The notes beneath the pieces were generated by a model. That model searched no databases and had not been told where the DNA came from. It was given only the letters and a program-made list of their open reading frames with translations. Positions 1-6,793 of a DNA stretch of 61,630 nt are shown in pieces. Position numbers and translations under genes: made by a program. Source of the stretch: DAOUJW01 sp034421015 (GTDB lineage Bacteria; Chloroflexota; Dehalococcoidia; Lucifugimonadales; UBA2985); assembly GCA_034421015.1 (NCBI GenBank), contig DAOUKT010000034.1, forward strand, positions 1 through 61,630, written 5' to 3'. Each line of letters starts with the position of its first letter. Position 1 is the stretch's first letter.

Positions 1-335
1 ATCGCCTTGCCGCCGGCGCCCGTTCCAGTCGATGCCACGTTCACCTTTACGTCCGGCTGGACCGTCTTGAACTCAACCTGCATCGCCTCGCTTATCGGGA
101 ACACCGTGCTCGAACCCGATACCGCGATCTCCCCCTCGTACATCATCATCATGGCTTCCGTGGGTTCCGGCATCATGGCTTCTGTCGCAGCAGGCACGGT
201 CGTGGCCGTTGGCTCCTCATCGCCACCGCAGGCGGCCGCCAGAAGTCCCAGGGCAAGCACTGCAAAAATAAAGGCCGCCGGCACAAGCCGGAAGCCCCTT
301 GACTTCTCTCTTGTTCTCTTATTTGGAAGACTCAT
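1..335 (-). CDS. pstS: Phosphate ABC transporter substrate-binding lipoprotein PstS (5' part only)
   Basis: Reading leftward from the ATG at 335, the frame stays open to the window edge, so only about 111 N-terminal residues are present. They begin with a basic start and a hydrophobic stretch ending in a lipobox (LLAAAC), then a Thr/Glu/Met-rich linker, then the PstS opening GSSTVFPISEAM and a later TGTGAGGKA. Both motifs are typical of periplasmic phosphate-binding proteins. The product should be a membrane-anchored lipoprotein that captures phosphate for PstCAB, whose genes probably lie beyond the left edge. A perfect Pho-box array lies just upstream and phoBR lies 3 kb away, which fits induction by phosphate starvation. 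The family call rests on N-terminal motifs only. Confidence 0.85.
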   Translation of the reverse strand, partial: MSLPNKRTREKSRGFRLVPAAFIFAVLALGLLAAACGGDEEPTATTVPAATEAMMPEPTEAMMMMYEGEIAVSGSSTVFPISEAMQVEFKTVQPDVKVNVASTGTGAGGKA

Positions 336-366
336 GTGTCTTTTTTCACAACTCCATTTTGTTTTC

Positions 367-422
367 AGTTTACGGGCCAAAGGTTAACAGTTTGTTAACA
401 CGCCTTTAACAGACCCTTAAGA
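367..422 (-). promoter_or_regulatory. Pho box (four 11-bp repeats) and -10 for pstS
   Basis: On the plus strand TTAACA occurs at 384, 395 and 406 and TTAAGA at 417, an exact 11-bp period. Read in the direction of pstS these are TGTTAA-N5 repeats, like the PhoB/PhoP box in which the repeats replace the -35. Exactly 11 nt downstream of the last repeat is TAAACT (plus 367-372), a plausible -10. The pstS start codon follows about 30 nt later. Confidence 0.85.
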
Positions 423-426
423 CGAC

Positions 427-720
427 CTACATCGTCTCCTGGTAGGTGGGGAAGCTGTATCTCTCGTTCACGCTGTCCCCGCACCGGGAGCAGGTCCAGA
501 AACGCACTCCCTCTACCAGCATGTCGGTGTCATCCCCCAGGAGGAGGTCACCCTTGAGATCCATGGGATACCCGCACGAGCACCTCTTCGGCCTGGGCAG
601 GCCCGGAGAAAGCAGAGCGAGCGCGCTGGCTGCCAACACCATAAATCGCTTGGCCAGCGGCACGCTCACGGGTCCACGCTGAATCTCCTTATCCACGACC
701 ATCGTGGGAACTTCCTGCAT
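427..720 (-). CDS. Small zinc-ribbon protein under a Pho box
   Basis: This 97-residue protein has no recognised family. The start chosen is the second of two close ATGs, because GGAGGA sits 7 nt before it. Residues around 26-42 form one hydrophobic segment (FMVLAASALALLSPGLP). The C-terminal half holds paired cysteines: CSC in a CSCGYP context, and CSRC about 40 residues later, consistent with a zinc ribbon. The gene lies directly behind pstS on the same strand. It has its own Pho box 50-110 nt upstream, so it is probably part of the phosphate-starvation response. A membrane-associated or regulatory role is possible, but nothing in the sequence shows which. Confidence 0.6.
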   Translation of the reverse strand: MQEVPTMVVDKEIQRGPVSVPLAKRFMVLAASALALLSPGLPRPKRCSCGYPMDLKGDLLLGDDTDMLVEGVRFWTCSRCGDSVNERYSFPTYQETM

Positions 721-772
721 AAGCATTCCTCCTTTCCTATCGACTCCAGCTTGTCTATGAGCTTTCAAGTTC

Positions 773-828
773 AAGGTAACACCCCGTCGTTAACAGCCGT
801 TTATCGCCGTATTAAAGCTCCGTTAATG
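773..828 (-). promoter_or_regulatory. Pho box (four 11-bp repeats) and -10 for the zinc-ribbon gene
   Basis: Plus-strand repeats TTAACA (790), TTATCG (801), TTAAAG (812) and TTAATG (823) keep the 11-bp period but are more degenerate than those before pstS. Eleven nt beyond the last repeat, in the direction of the gene, is TACCTT (plus 773-778). This is the same geometry as at the other two Pho boxes in this window. Confidence 0.7.
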
Positions 829-895
829 CAGTCTGAACGAGGGGTTAAGGCTTCCGGCGCAGCCCTGTGGGCAGAGCAACGGCCAAGGGGCTGGC

Positions 896-938
896 AAAAA
901 GCTGAGGGGCGAGAGCGTCGGATTCGCGCTCTCACCCC
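896..938 (-). terminator. Intrinsic terminator after the metallo-hydrolase gene
   Basis: GGGGCGAGAGCG (906-917) pairs with CGCTCTCACCCC (927-938), with one bulge. On the minus strand the hairpin is followed within a few nt by CTTTTTG. It lies about 65 nt past the stop codon at 1004. Confidence 0.65.
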
Positions 939-1003
939 GCCGCTTCAGGACACAAGGCTCAGGGTACTCTCCCTCGAACGGTTCCCCCTGCCCGGTGGTG
1001 TGT

Positions 1004-1843
1004 CTACGCCTTTAGAAACGCCATGCGGGCGTACTGCTCCGCAACCGGAATCACGAGGCCTGTGGCAGCTATCTCCACGTGTCCGGTGAACACGCTCCTG
1101 GCCTCGTCCAGCAGAGCCATGACCCACTCCGGGTCCTGCCGGCTCAGGTGAGTCAGAACCAGCTGCTTCACGCCCATCTCTTCAGCCAGCGCGCCTGCCT
1201 GTCGTGCGCTCAGGTGGCCTCCCCGCTCCAGGAGCGCCGGGTCGCTGTGCCGGTTGCCGGAGGCGTCGCACAGGAGCATGTCCGCTCCCCACGCAATACG
1301 CCCCAGCCCCTTGCAAAGCGCCGTATCCCCCGAGTACCCGAAGGTTGCCGACGGGGATTCCGCCCGGTACCCGTAGGCGGGCACAGGGTGGTTGACGGGA
1401 TGGGCCACCACCCTCGTATCGCCGACCCACACCTCCTCCTCCGGCTCAAGCTCTCTTGGATCGAAGGCCCTGGTGAAGGGGTTGTCCAGCTTTCCGCTGC
1501 CCGGCCTGCCGTAGGCGGCCAGAAGATGGTCCAGGACGGCCATGCCGCCCGGCGGGAGGTAGAGGGGTATGCGCATCGAGTCATCAAGGTCCATCCCCCT
1601 CCAGGTGAATCGAATGAGTCTGTAGGCGTAGGTCAGCAGGTCCAGGCTGTGGTCGGCGTGCATGTGGCTGATGAATATGGCGGACACGTCGTCGGGGTCC
1701 ACGTGCTCCTGGAGTACCGGAACCACACCGGGGCCGCAGTCGAAGAGGATCTTCGTATCGTCTTCCGCCAGGAGATAGCCCGAACATGCGCTGCCGGCCC
1801 CCGGACTTCCTGCCCAGCTGCCCAAGACCTCCAATCTCATCAT
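1004..1843 (-). CDS. Metallo-beta-lactamase-fold hydrolase (RNase Z/phosphodiesterase-like)
   Basis: This is a 279-residue MBL-fold protein. The metal-binding signature HMHADH is at about residues 60-65. Further metal-ligand candidates are the His of the HPVNHP stretch, the Asp in FGYSGDTALC and the final THLS motif. GYSGDT is typical of the RNase Z/ElaC and cyclic-nucleotide or phospholipid phosphodiesterase branch, and HLSARQAG supports that branch. The first of two ATGs is used because AGGAGGCG lies 4-5 nt before it. There is no signal peptide. A clear Pho box upstream suggests a role in recovering phosphate from an organic ester. RNase Z itself is less likely, because tRNA processing would not be expected under Pho control. 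The substrate is unknown. Confidence 0.8.
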   Translation of the reverse strand: MMRLEVLGSWAGSPGAGSACSGYLLAEDDTKILFDCGPGVVPVLQEHVDPDDVSAIFISHMHADHSLDLLTYAYRLIRFTWRGMDLDDSMRIPLYLPPGGMAVLDHLLAAYGRPGSGKLDNPFTRAFDPRELEPEEEVWVGDTRVVAHPVNHPVPAYGYRAESPSATFGYSGDTALCKGLGRIAWGADMLLCDASGNRHSDPALLERGGHLSARQAGALAEEMGVKQLVLTHLSRQDPEWVMALLDEARSVFTGHVEIAATGLVIPVAEQYARMAFLKA

Positions 1844-1864
1844 CTGACGCCTCCTTTCGCTCTC

Positions 1865-1920
1865 AGGATAGCCCGCGCCGTTTAAGGCGGCTTTATCGAC
1901 TAGTTAACATTCCTTTAAGG
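1865..1920 (-). promoter_or_regulatory. Pho box (four 11-bp repeats) and -10 for the MBL-fold gene
   Basis: Plus-strand repeats TTAAGG (1882), TTATCG (1893), TTAACA (1904) and TTAAGG (1915) are exactly 11 bp apart. In the gene direction TATCCT (plus 1865-1870) follows after exactly 11 nt and serves as a good -10. The start codon of the MBL-fold gene is at 1843. Confidence 0.78.
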
Positions 1921-1948
1921 TTTCCGGAAGGAGCGAAAGGGAAAAGAG

Positions 1949-1976
1949 AGAGGCCCGACGCTAACGCCGGGCCTCT
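1949..1976 (-). terminator. Intrinsic terminator after the crotonase gene
   Basis: AGAGGCCCG (1949-1957) and CGGGCCTCT (1968-1976) form a perfect 9-bp stem. On the minus strand it is followed by a pyrimidine-rich run (CTCTTTTCCC). It separates the crotonase (stop at 2013) from the Pho box just downstream. Confidence 0.75.
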
Positions 1977-2012
1977 TTCGAGATTGAAACTTGCTGGCGG
2001 ATCGGGCTGAGC

Positions 2013-2831
2013 TTATCTGCCCTTCCAGTCCGGCGCACGCTTCTCGGCGAAGGCCTTGGGGCCCTCCATCCTGTCCTCGCTGTTTGCAACCCTCTCCTGG
2101 AGGGGGCGGTTCAGCTCTCGCAGGTGGTCCAGCAGCAGGGTGCCCGTTGGCGGGGTAGGCGGGTTGTGGTGCAGCCGCACGCCGTTCTTGAGGGCCCTGA
2201 GGGCAAGGGGAGCGCACAGCTTCAGGAGACCGGCCACCCTGTTCGCCTCTTCAATGAGGGCGTCCCTGTCCGGGACAAGGGCCTGGATCAGGCCGATGTC
2301 GTAGGCCCGCTCCGAGGTCATGTGCGCACCAGTGAGGATGATCCACATGGCCTCGCCCATCGGGACGAAGCCCATCTCCATAGTGTCTACGGAGTTGATG
2401 GGGGTGAGGCTTCGCAGAGGCTCCGGCATGCCGAACCGGGACTTCTCCGTGGCGATTCGGATGTCGCAGCGGTTGGCCAGCTGCATTCCGCCCGCGAGGG
2501 CGTAGCCGTCAATGGCCGCGATGGTGGGCTTCAGGCACTCGTAGACCGCCTGGCTGCCGGACGGCGTGTTGCGAGCCCATGCGCCGCCGGCGGCGGAGTC
2601 GCCCTGGGCCTGCTCCTTGAGGTCGTTGCCGGCGCAGAAGGCCCGGCCGCCCTCGCCGATTACCACCGCCACCAGCACGTCGTCATCGGCCTCGACCTCT
2701 TCAAAGGCCTCCGTGATGGCAATGCGGATCTCCGTGTTCAGGGCGTTCATCGCCTCCGGGCGGTTCAGAGTCACCCAGGCGACCCTGTCCTTCTTCTCGT
2801 ACTTGACCGTATTCGACGCGGGTATAGGCAT
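2013..2831 (-). CDS. Enoyl-CoA hydratase/isomerase (crotonase) family protein
   Basis: A 272-residue crotonase. The family elements are in order: VTLNRPEAMNALN near residue 20, the oxyanion-hole segment GRAFCAGNDLK near 65, and AIDGYALAGGMQLANRCDIRIA at about 105-126. The C-terminal helical trimerisation region ends FAEKRAPDWKGR. The family hydrates or isomerises acyl-CoA esters in the cytoplasm, usually in fatty-acid or aromatic degradation. The segment after the second motif (FGMPEPLRSLTP) lacks the usual GLxPDxG pattern, so the exact reaction is open. The start is an ATG with GGAG 6 nt upstream. It is transcribed divergently from phoBR and ends at its own terminator. Confidence 0.85.
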   Translation of the reverse strand: MPIPASNTVKYEKKDRVAWVTLNRPEAMNALNTEIRIAITEAFEEVEADDDVLVAVVIGEGGRAFCAGNDLKEQAQGDSAAGGAWARNTPSGSQAVYECLKPTIAAIDGYALAGGMQLANRCDIRIATEKSRFGMPEPLRSLTPINSVDTMEMGFVPMGEAMWIILTGAHMTSERAYDIGLIQALVPDRDALIEEANRVAGLLKLCAPLALRALKNGVRLHHNPPTPPTGTLLLDHLRELNRPLQERVANSEDRMEGPKAFAEKRAPDWKGR

Positions 2832-2966
2832 GTCTTACTCCTTCCTGCAAACTTGTGTCGAAACCTGGCTCCGGGGCGGCGTTGGCGCACTCCCCGAAAC
2901 GGCTACATCATACACGAGGCCCCTTCCCCCTGCAATCCAGGGGCCTCCGACGGAACAGTGTTCGGC

Positions 2967-2995
2967 TTGACTACCCGATATGCCAGGGTTACTAT
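2967..2995 (+). promoter_or_regulatory. Promoter of phoBR
   Basis: TTGACT (2967-2972) and TACTAT (2990-2995) are separated by 17 nt, and the TTG start of the response regulator follows about 40 nt later. No 11-bp TTAACA array is present here, so phoBR seems to have a plain housekeeping promoter. Confidence 0.6.
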
Positions 2996-3037
2996 CAGGA
3001 CAGCGGCGCCCACATTGCAAACAGCGGGGGGAAGACG

Positions 3038-3739
3038 TTGCCAGAGCAGAAGGTGCTGGTTGTCGAGGACGAAGAGAACCTTGTAGAGGCGCTCAAGTAC
3101 AACCTGGAGAGGGAGGGCTACGCCGTCCTCACCGCTATGGACGGCGAGACCGGCCTTGAGCTTGCCAAGGGCGGCAACCCCGACCTCATTATCCTGGACA
3201 TCATGCTCCCCAGGCTGGACGGCTTAGAGGTCTGCCGCATCCTCCGGCGGGATGTCAACACCCCGATTCTCATGCTCACCGCCAAGGGCGAAGAGGTGGA
3301 CCGCATTGTAGGACTGGAGCTGGGAGCCGACGACTACGTCACCAAGCCCTTCAGCATGCGGGAGCTCCTTGCCCGGGTGAGGGCCATGCTCAGACGGTCC
3401 CGGATGGCGTCGGAGTCCTCCTCATCGTCCACGGAGAACGAGACCTATTCGGCGGGCGACCTTGAGGTCGACCTGTCCAGCCACACGGCCAGACTTGGCG
3501 CGACCGCCCTTGACCTGAAACCGAGGGAGTTCGACCTGCTCGCTCTCCTCGTCGCCAACAAGGGCCGGGCCATCTCCAGAGACCAGATACTGGAACGCCT
3601 CTGGGGATACGACTACATAGGCGATACCCGCACCGTGGACGTGCACGTCCGTTGGCTGCGGGAGAAGATCGAAACTGACCCCGGCAGCCCAAAGAGGATC
3701 ATCACCATAAGGGGCGTGGGGTACAGGTTTGAAGGGTGA
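3038..3739 (+). CDS. phoB: PhoB-like OmpR-family response regulator
   Basis: A 233-residue two-domain regulator. The receiver domain carries the acidic pocket (EDEE at 10-13), phosphoacceptor Asp54 (LIILDIMLP), Thr81 and Lys103 (DDYVTKPF). The C-terminal winged helix has the usual LKPREFDLL, ISRDQILERLWG, VDVHVRWLREKIE and IRGVGYRFEG motifs. The TTG at 3038 is taken as the start because GGGGGG is just upstream and the protein then begins exactly at the receiver fold. The reading frame is open further upstream, but that part contains the promoter. It overlaps the kinase gene by 4 nt. The three Pho boxes close by make phosphate control the most likely role, although other OmpR-type systems have similar proteins. 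Confidence 0.88.
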   Translation: MPEQKVLVVEDEENLVEALKYNLEREGYAVLTAMDGETGLELAKGGNPDLIILDIMLPRLDGLEVCRILRRDVNTPILMLTAKGEEVDRIVGLELGADDYVTKPFSMRELLARVRAMLRRSRMASESSSSSTENETYSAGDLEVDLSSHTARLGATALDLKPREFDLLALLVANKGRAISRDQILERLWGYDYIGDTRTVDVHVRWLREKIETDPGSPKRIITIRGVGYRFEG

Positions 3740-5499
3740 GCTTTCTTCACAGTCTGCAGTGGCGCATTGTCCTAGCCTATACCGCTCTCATCTTCATTTC
3801 CATGGGCGTGGTGAGCCTTTACCTGATAGGGTTCGTCCGCGACTCCTACATCACCAACCTGGAAGCGCGCCTGGAGAATGAGGCCGGCCTCGTAGGTGAA
3901 ATCGCCTCCTACTACCTTCGGAGCCATCCCGACTCAGCTGAGCTGGCGGCAGCCAGCCGGCGCCTGGGTGTCACCGACGACGCCAGGATCACAATTCTGG
4001 ACTTGGAAGGCACGGTCCTGGTGGACACGTGGGAAGCCCCGGAGTCCATGGAGAATTACGCCCTTCGCCAGGAGTTCCAGGACGCCCTGCACACCGGCAG
4101 TGGCAGCAACACCCGGCTCAGCGCAGCCGGCGGCCAGGAGATGCTCTACACCGCCGCGCCAATCATGGTCCAGGACGCCCCGGCCGGAGTGGCCCTCATC
4201 GCCGTGCCCACATCCACCATAGACTCCAACGTCAATCGCATCATCGCAACCATCTCATTCTCAGCCGTCATTGTCACGGCCATGTCCCTGGCCCTGGGCT
4301 ACTACCTTGCGCGCCGCACCTCCAGGTCGGTCCGCGCCGTCGCCGAGGCGGCCGGCCGTCTCGCCTCCGGGGACATGGAGCACAGGGTGGAGGCGCTATC
4401 CCAGGACGAGACGAGAGAGTTGGCGGAGGCCTTCAACAGCATGGCCGCGTCACTGAGGACCAACATCCAGGACCTGTCCAACGAGCGCGACAAGCTGTCC
4501 GCCGTCCTGGAGACTATGGGCGACGGCGTGGTCGTCATAGGGCCGCAGGACCAGGTGGAGCTGCTCAACACGGCCGGCGAAGCGCTCCTCAGCGTGGGCG
4601 GTCCGACCCCCGAGGGCGTACGGTTCATGGAGGTGGTCAGAGACCACGAGCTCCAACGGCTGGTGTCGCTGTGCCAGGAGACTGGGGAGAGGCAGTACGG
4701 CGAGGTGGAGCTTCTGCAGAGGGGCCGCTTCCTGAGCTGCATCGCCACGCCATTGAGCGGCGACGGCTCTCCCGGCGTGCTGCTGACCCTCCATGACCTG
4801 ACCAGAATCCGGCAGGTGGAGACGACGCGCCGGGAGTTCGTGAGCAACGTATCCCACGAGCTGCGCACGCCCCTGGCCGCCGTGAGGGTGATGGCGGAGA
4901 CACTGGAGAGAGGCGCCCTTGAGGAGGAGGACGTGGCCCGGGACTTTGTGCAGAGGATCCAGGGGGAGATCGACCGCATGAACAGCATGGTGGAGGACCT
5001 GCTGGAGCTGGCCCGGCTTGAGGGAGGCCAGGATATTCTGAACATCAGCCCCATCGACATCCGGTCGCTGATGGAGGGGGTCAGGGACCAGTTCCGTGTC
5101 CAGGCCGAGACCAAGAGCATCAGGGTGGAGGTGTCAGTGCCCGACGATATTCCCACCGTCCCCGGAGACGAGGAGAAGCTCCGACAGGTGCTGTCCAATC
5201 TGCTTGAGAACGCGCTGAAGTTCACGCTGGTTGAGGGCGATATACTCCTGTCTGCGCGCGCCGAGGGCAGGAACGTCAGCGTCAGCGTACGGGACAACGG
5301 GGTCGGCATCCCGGAGGAGCACCAGCCCCACATCTTTGAGCGGTTCTACAAGGTGGACCGCTCCAGGAGGGACGGCGGCACCGGGCTGGGGCTGGCCATT
5401 GTCAAGCACATTGTCCAGGCCCACGGCGGCGAGGTGTGGATCGAGAGCCGCGAGGGCGGCGGCAGCGCCCTCTCCTTCCGGCTTCCGCTGGCAAGATAG
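3736..5499 (+). CDS. phoR: PhoR-like sensor histidine kinase (HAMP-PAS-HisKA-HATPase)
   Basis: A 587-residue membrane kinase. It has TM1 at about 9-33, an extracytoplasmic sensor domain of about 130 residues, TM2 at about 168-192, HAMP at 190-245, and PAS at about 252-355. The phosphorylated His374 lies in NVSHELRTPL. The ATPase domain has an N box (NLLENALKF), DNGVGIP and GTGLGLAIV. Its GTG start overlaps the phoB stop codon (GTGA), so the pair is translationally coupled. It would autophosphorylate and transfer phosphate to PhoB Asp54. E. coli PhoR has no large periplasmic domain, whereas this one resembles the Gram-positive type with an extracellular domain. The phosphate role is inferred from the neighbouring pstS and Pho boxes. 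Confidence 0.87.
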   Translation: MSFLHSLQWRIVLAYTALIFISMGVVSLYLIGFVRDSYITNLEARLENEAGLVGEIASYYLRSHPDSAELAAASRRLGVTDDARITILDLEGTVLVDTWEAPESMENYALRQEFQDALHTGSGSNTRLSAAGGQEMLYTAAPIMVQDAPAGVALIAVPTSTIDSNVNRIIATISFSAVIVTAMSLALGYYLARRTSRSVRAVAEAAGRLASGDMEHRVEALSQDETRELAEAFNSMAASLRTNIQDLSNERDKLSAVLETMGDGVVVIGPQDQVELLNTAGEALLSVGGPTPEGVRFMEVVRDHELQRLVSLCQETGERQYGEVELLQRGRFLSCIATPLSGDGSPGVLLTLHDLTRIRQVETTRREFVSNVSHELRTPLAAVRVMAETLERGALEEEDVARDFVQRIQGEIDRMNSMVEDLLELARLEGGQDILNISPIDIRSLMEGVRDQFRVQAETKSIRVEVSVPDDIPTVPGDEEKLRQVLSNLLENALKFTLVEGDILLSARAEGRNVSVSVRDNGVGIPEEHQPHIFERFYKVDRSRRDGGTGLGLAIVKHIVQAHGGEVWIESREGGGSALSFRLPLAR

Positions 5500-5620
5500 G
5501 TCGCTTCCGGCACACCGGACTCACCGAGGGTGGGGCTGACCATCCCAGTCTCCATACTCCGCTTGCTCATGGAGACCTTTGAATTGCTACAGCGTTGTCC
5601 CGAAGAGAGCGCTTTTCTCC

Positions 5621-5694
5621 GTCATTCCGGCGGAAGCCGGAATCCAGGACGCTTGTGAAATAGAGGGATAGATTCCCGTTTTCACGGGAATGAC
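5621..5694. repeat. Dispersed double-hairpin repeat, copy 1
   Basis: GTCATTCCGGC and GGGAATGAC form the outer ends. The internal hairpins are CCGGCGGAAGCCGG and CCCGTTTTCACGGG. The same architecture recurs near 38.8 kb and twice at 61.4-61.6 kb. It lies between convergent phoR and the 6-phosphogluconate dehydrogenase gene. Nothing else was found in 5500-5764. Confidence 0.75.
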
Positions 5695-5764
5695 GAGAAA
5701 CGTATTGCCTCCGAGATGCCGCCATAGTTACGCAGAAGCCCCCCATACGTGAAGCAAACGCCCT

Positions 5765-6673
5765 CTACTCCGCCTTCTTCACGGCGTGGCCGCCAAACTG
5801 GTTGCGCATGGCCGCCAGCAGCCTTGCCCCAAAGGGCTGCTCCTGTCGTGAGCGGAACCGGGCCTGCAGAGCCGCGGAGATGACGGGCGCCGGCACGCTC
5901 AAGTCCACCGATTCCTGCACTGTCCACCGCCCCTCGCCTGAGTCCTCCACGTAGGCCTGGAGCGTCTGCAGCCCCGGGTCTTCGTCCAGCGCCGCCGCCG
6001 TAAGGTCCAGGAGCCAGGAGCGCACGACGCTCCCGTGCCGCCAGATCCCGGCTATCTGCGCCAGGTCCAGGCCGAAGTCCTCCTTGGCCTCCATCAGCTC
6101 GAACCCCTCGGCGTACGCCTGCATCAGCCCGTACTCGATGCCGTTGTGCACCATCTTGACGAAGTGCCCTGCGCCGGCCGGGCCAACACGCCCGTAGCCA
6201 CTGTCCGGGCCGGGGGCGAGGGTCTGAAAGACCGGCTCCAGCCTCCCGTAGACCTCCGGGTCACCCCCGACCATCAGGCTGTAGCCGCCATCGAGGCCCC
6301 AGACGCCGCCGCTGGTGCCCGCGTCCAGGAATGACAGGCCGCGCTGGGCCAGCCACGCCGCGCGCCGCGCGCTGTCCTTGTAGTTGGAGTTGCCGCCGTC
6401 GATGACGACGTCCCCGGCCGACAACGCCTCGGCCAGCGCCGCTATGGTGGTCTCCGTCGGTTCGCCCGAGGGAACCATGACCCAGGCCGCACGGGGCGGT
6501 TCAAGCTGTTCCACCAAATCCCGAATGGATGAAGCGCCTATTGCGCCCTCACCTTCCAGGGCCTGCACCACATTCGCCTGGGCGTCGTACGCGACCACCC
6601 TGTGGCCGCCTCTGAGGAGGCGTCTGGCCATATCCCCGCCCATGCGCCCCAGACCTATCATTCCCAGTTCCAT
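5765..6673 (-). CDS. gnd: 6-phosphogluconate dehydrogenase (decarboxylating), short type
   Basis: A 302-residue NAD(P)-dependent dehydrogenase. The Rossmann GLGRMGGDMARR is at residues 7-18. Other family motifs are VMVPSGEPTE, DGGNSNYKDS, DAGTSGGVWGL, and the active-site GHFVKMVHNGIEYGLMQAYAEG with its catalytic Lys. The length matches the short class of about 300 residues, which is often NAD-dependent, and not the 470-residue enzyme. It would convert 6-phosphogluconate to ribulose 5-phosphate and CO2. It sits 120 nt behind the glucose-6-phosphate isomerase gene on the same strand, so the two probably form a pentose-phosphate unit. No glucose-6-phosphate dehydrogenase gene is in view. Confidence 0.9.
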   Translation of the reverse strand: MELGMIGLGRMGGDMARRLLRGGHRVVAYDAQANVVQALEGEGAIGASSIRDLVEQLEPPRAAWVMVPSGEPTETTIAALAEALSAGDVVIDGGNSNYKDSARRAAWLAQRGLSFLDAGTSGGVWGLDGGYSLMVGGDPEVYGRLEPVFQTLAPGPDSGYGRVGPAGAGHFVKMVHNGIEYGLMQAYAEGFELMEAKEDFGLDLAQIAGIWRHGSVVRSWLLDLTAAALDEDPGLQTLQAYVEDSGEGRWTVQESVDLSVPAPVISAALQARFRSRQEQPFGARLLAAMRNQFGGHAVKKAE

Positions 6674-6793
6674 AGTCTTGATGCCTTTCTATACCGGAAT
6701 CCAACGACGGCTGGCTGACTTGCCGCAACTCAAGCGTTCTCAAGTGTTTACAAGCGCTAGTCAGCGCATATAAGGGCGTTCAAGCGACTCGAC

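Noticed and set aside
7..387. Open frame on the plus strand at the left edge
   Set aside because: It is the shadow of pstS on the minus strand, which has a lipobox, PstS motifs and a Pho box.
6690..6780. Repeated CAAGCG motif between pgi and gnd
   Set aside because: Three short, irregularly spaced matches without symmetry; could be chance.
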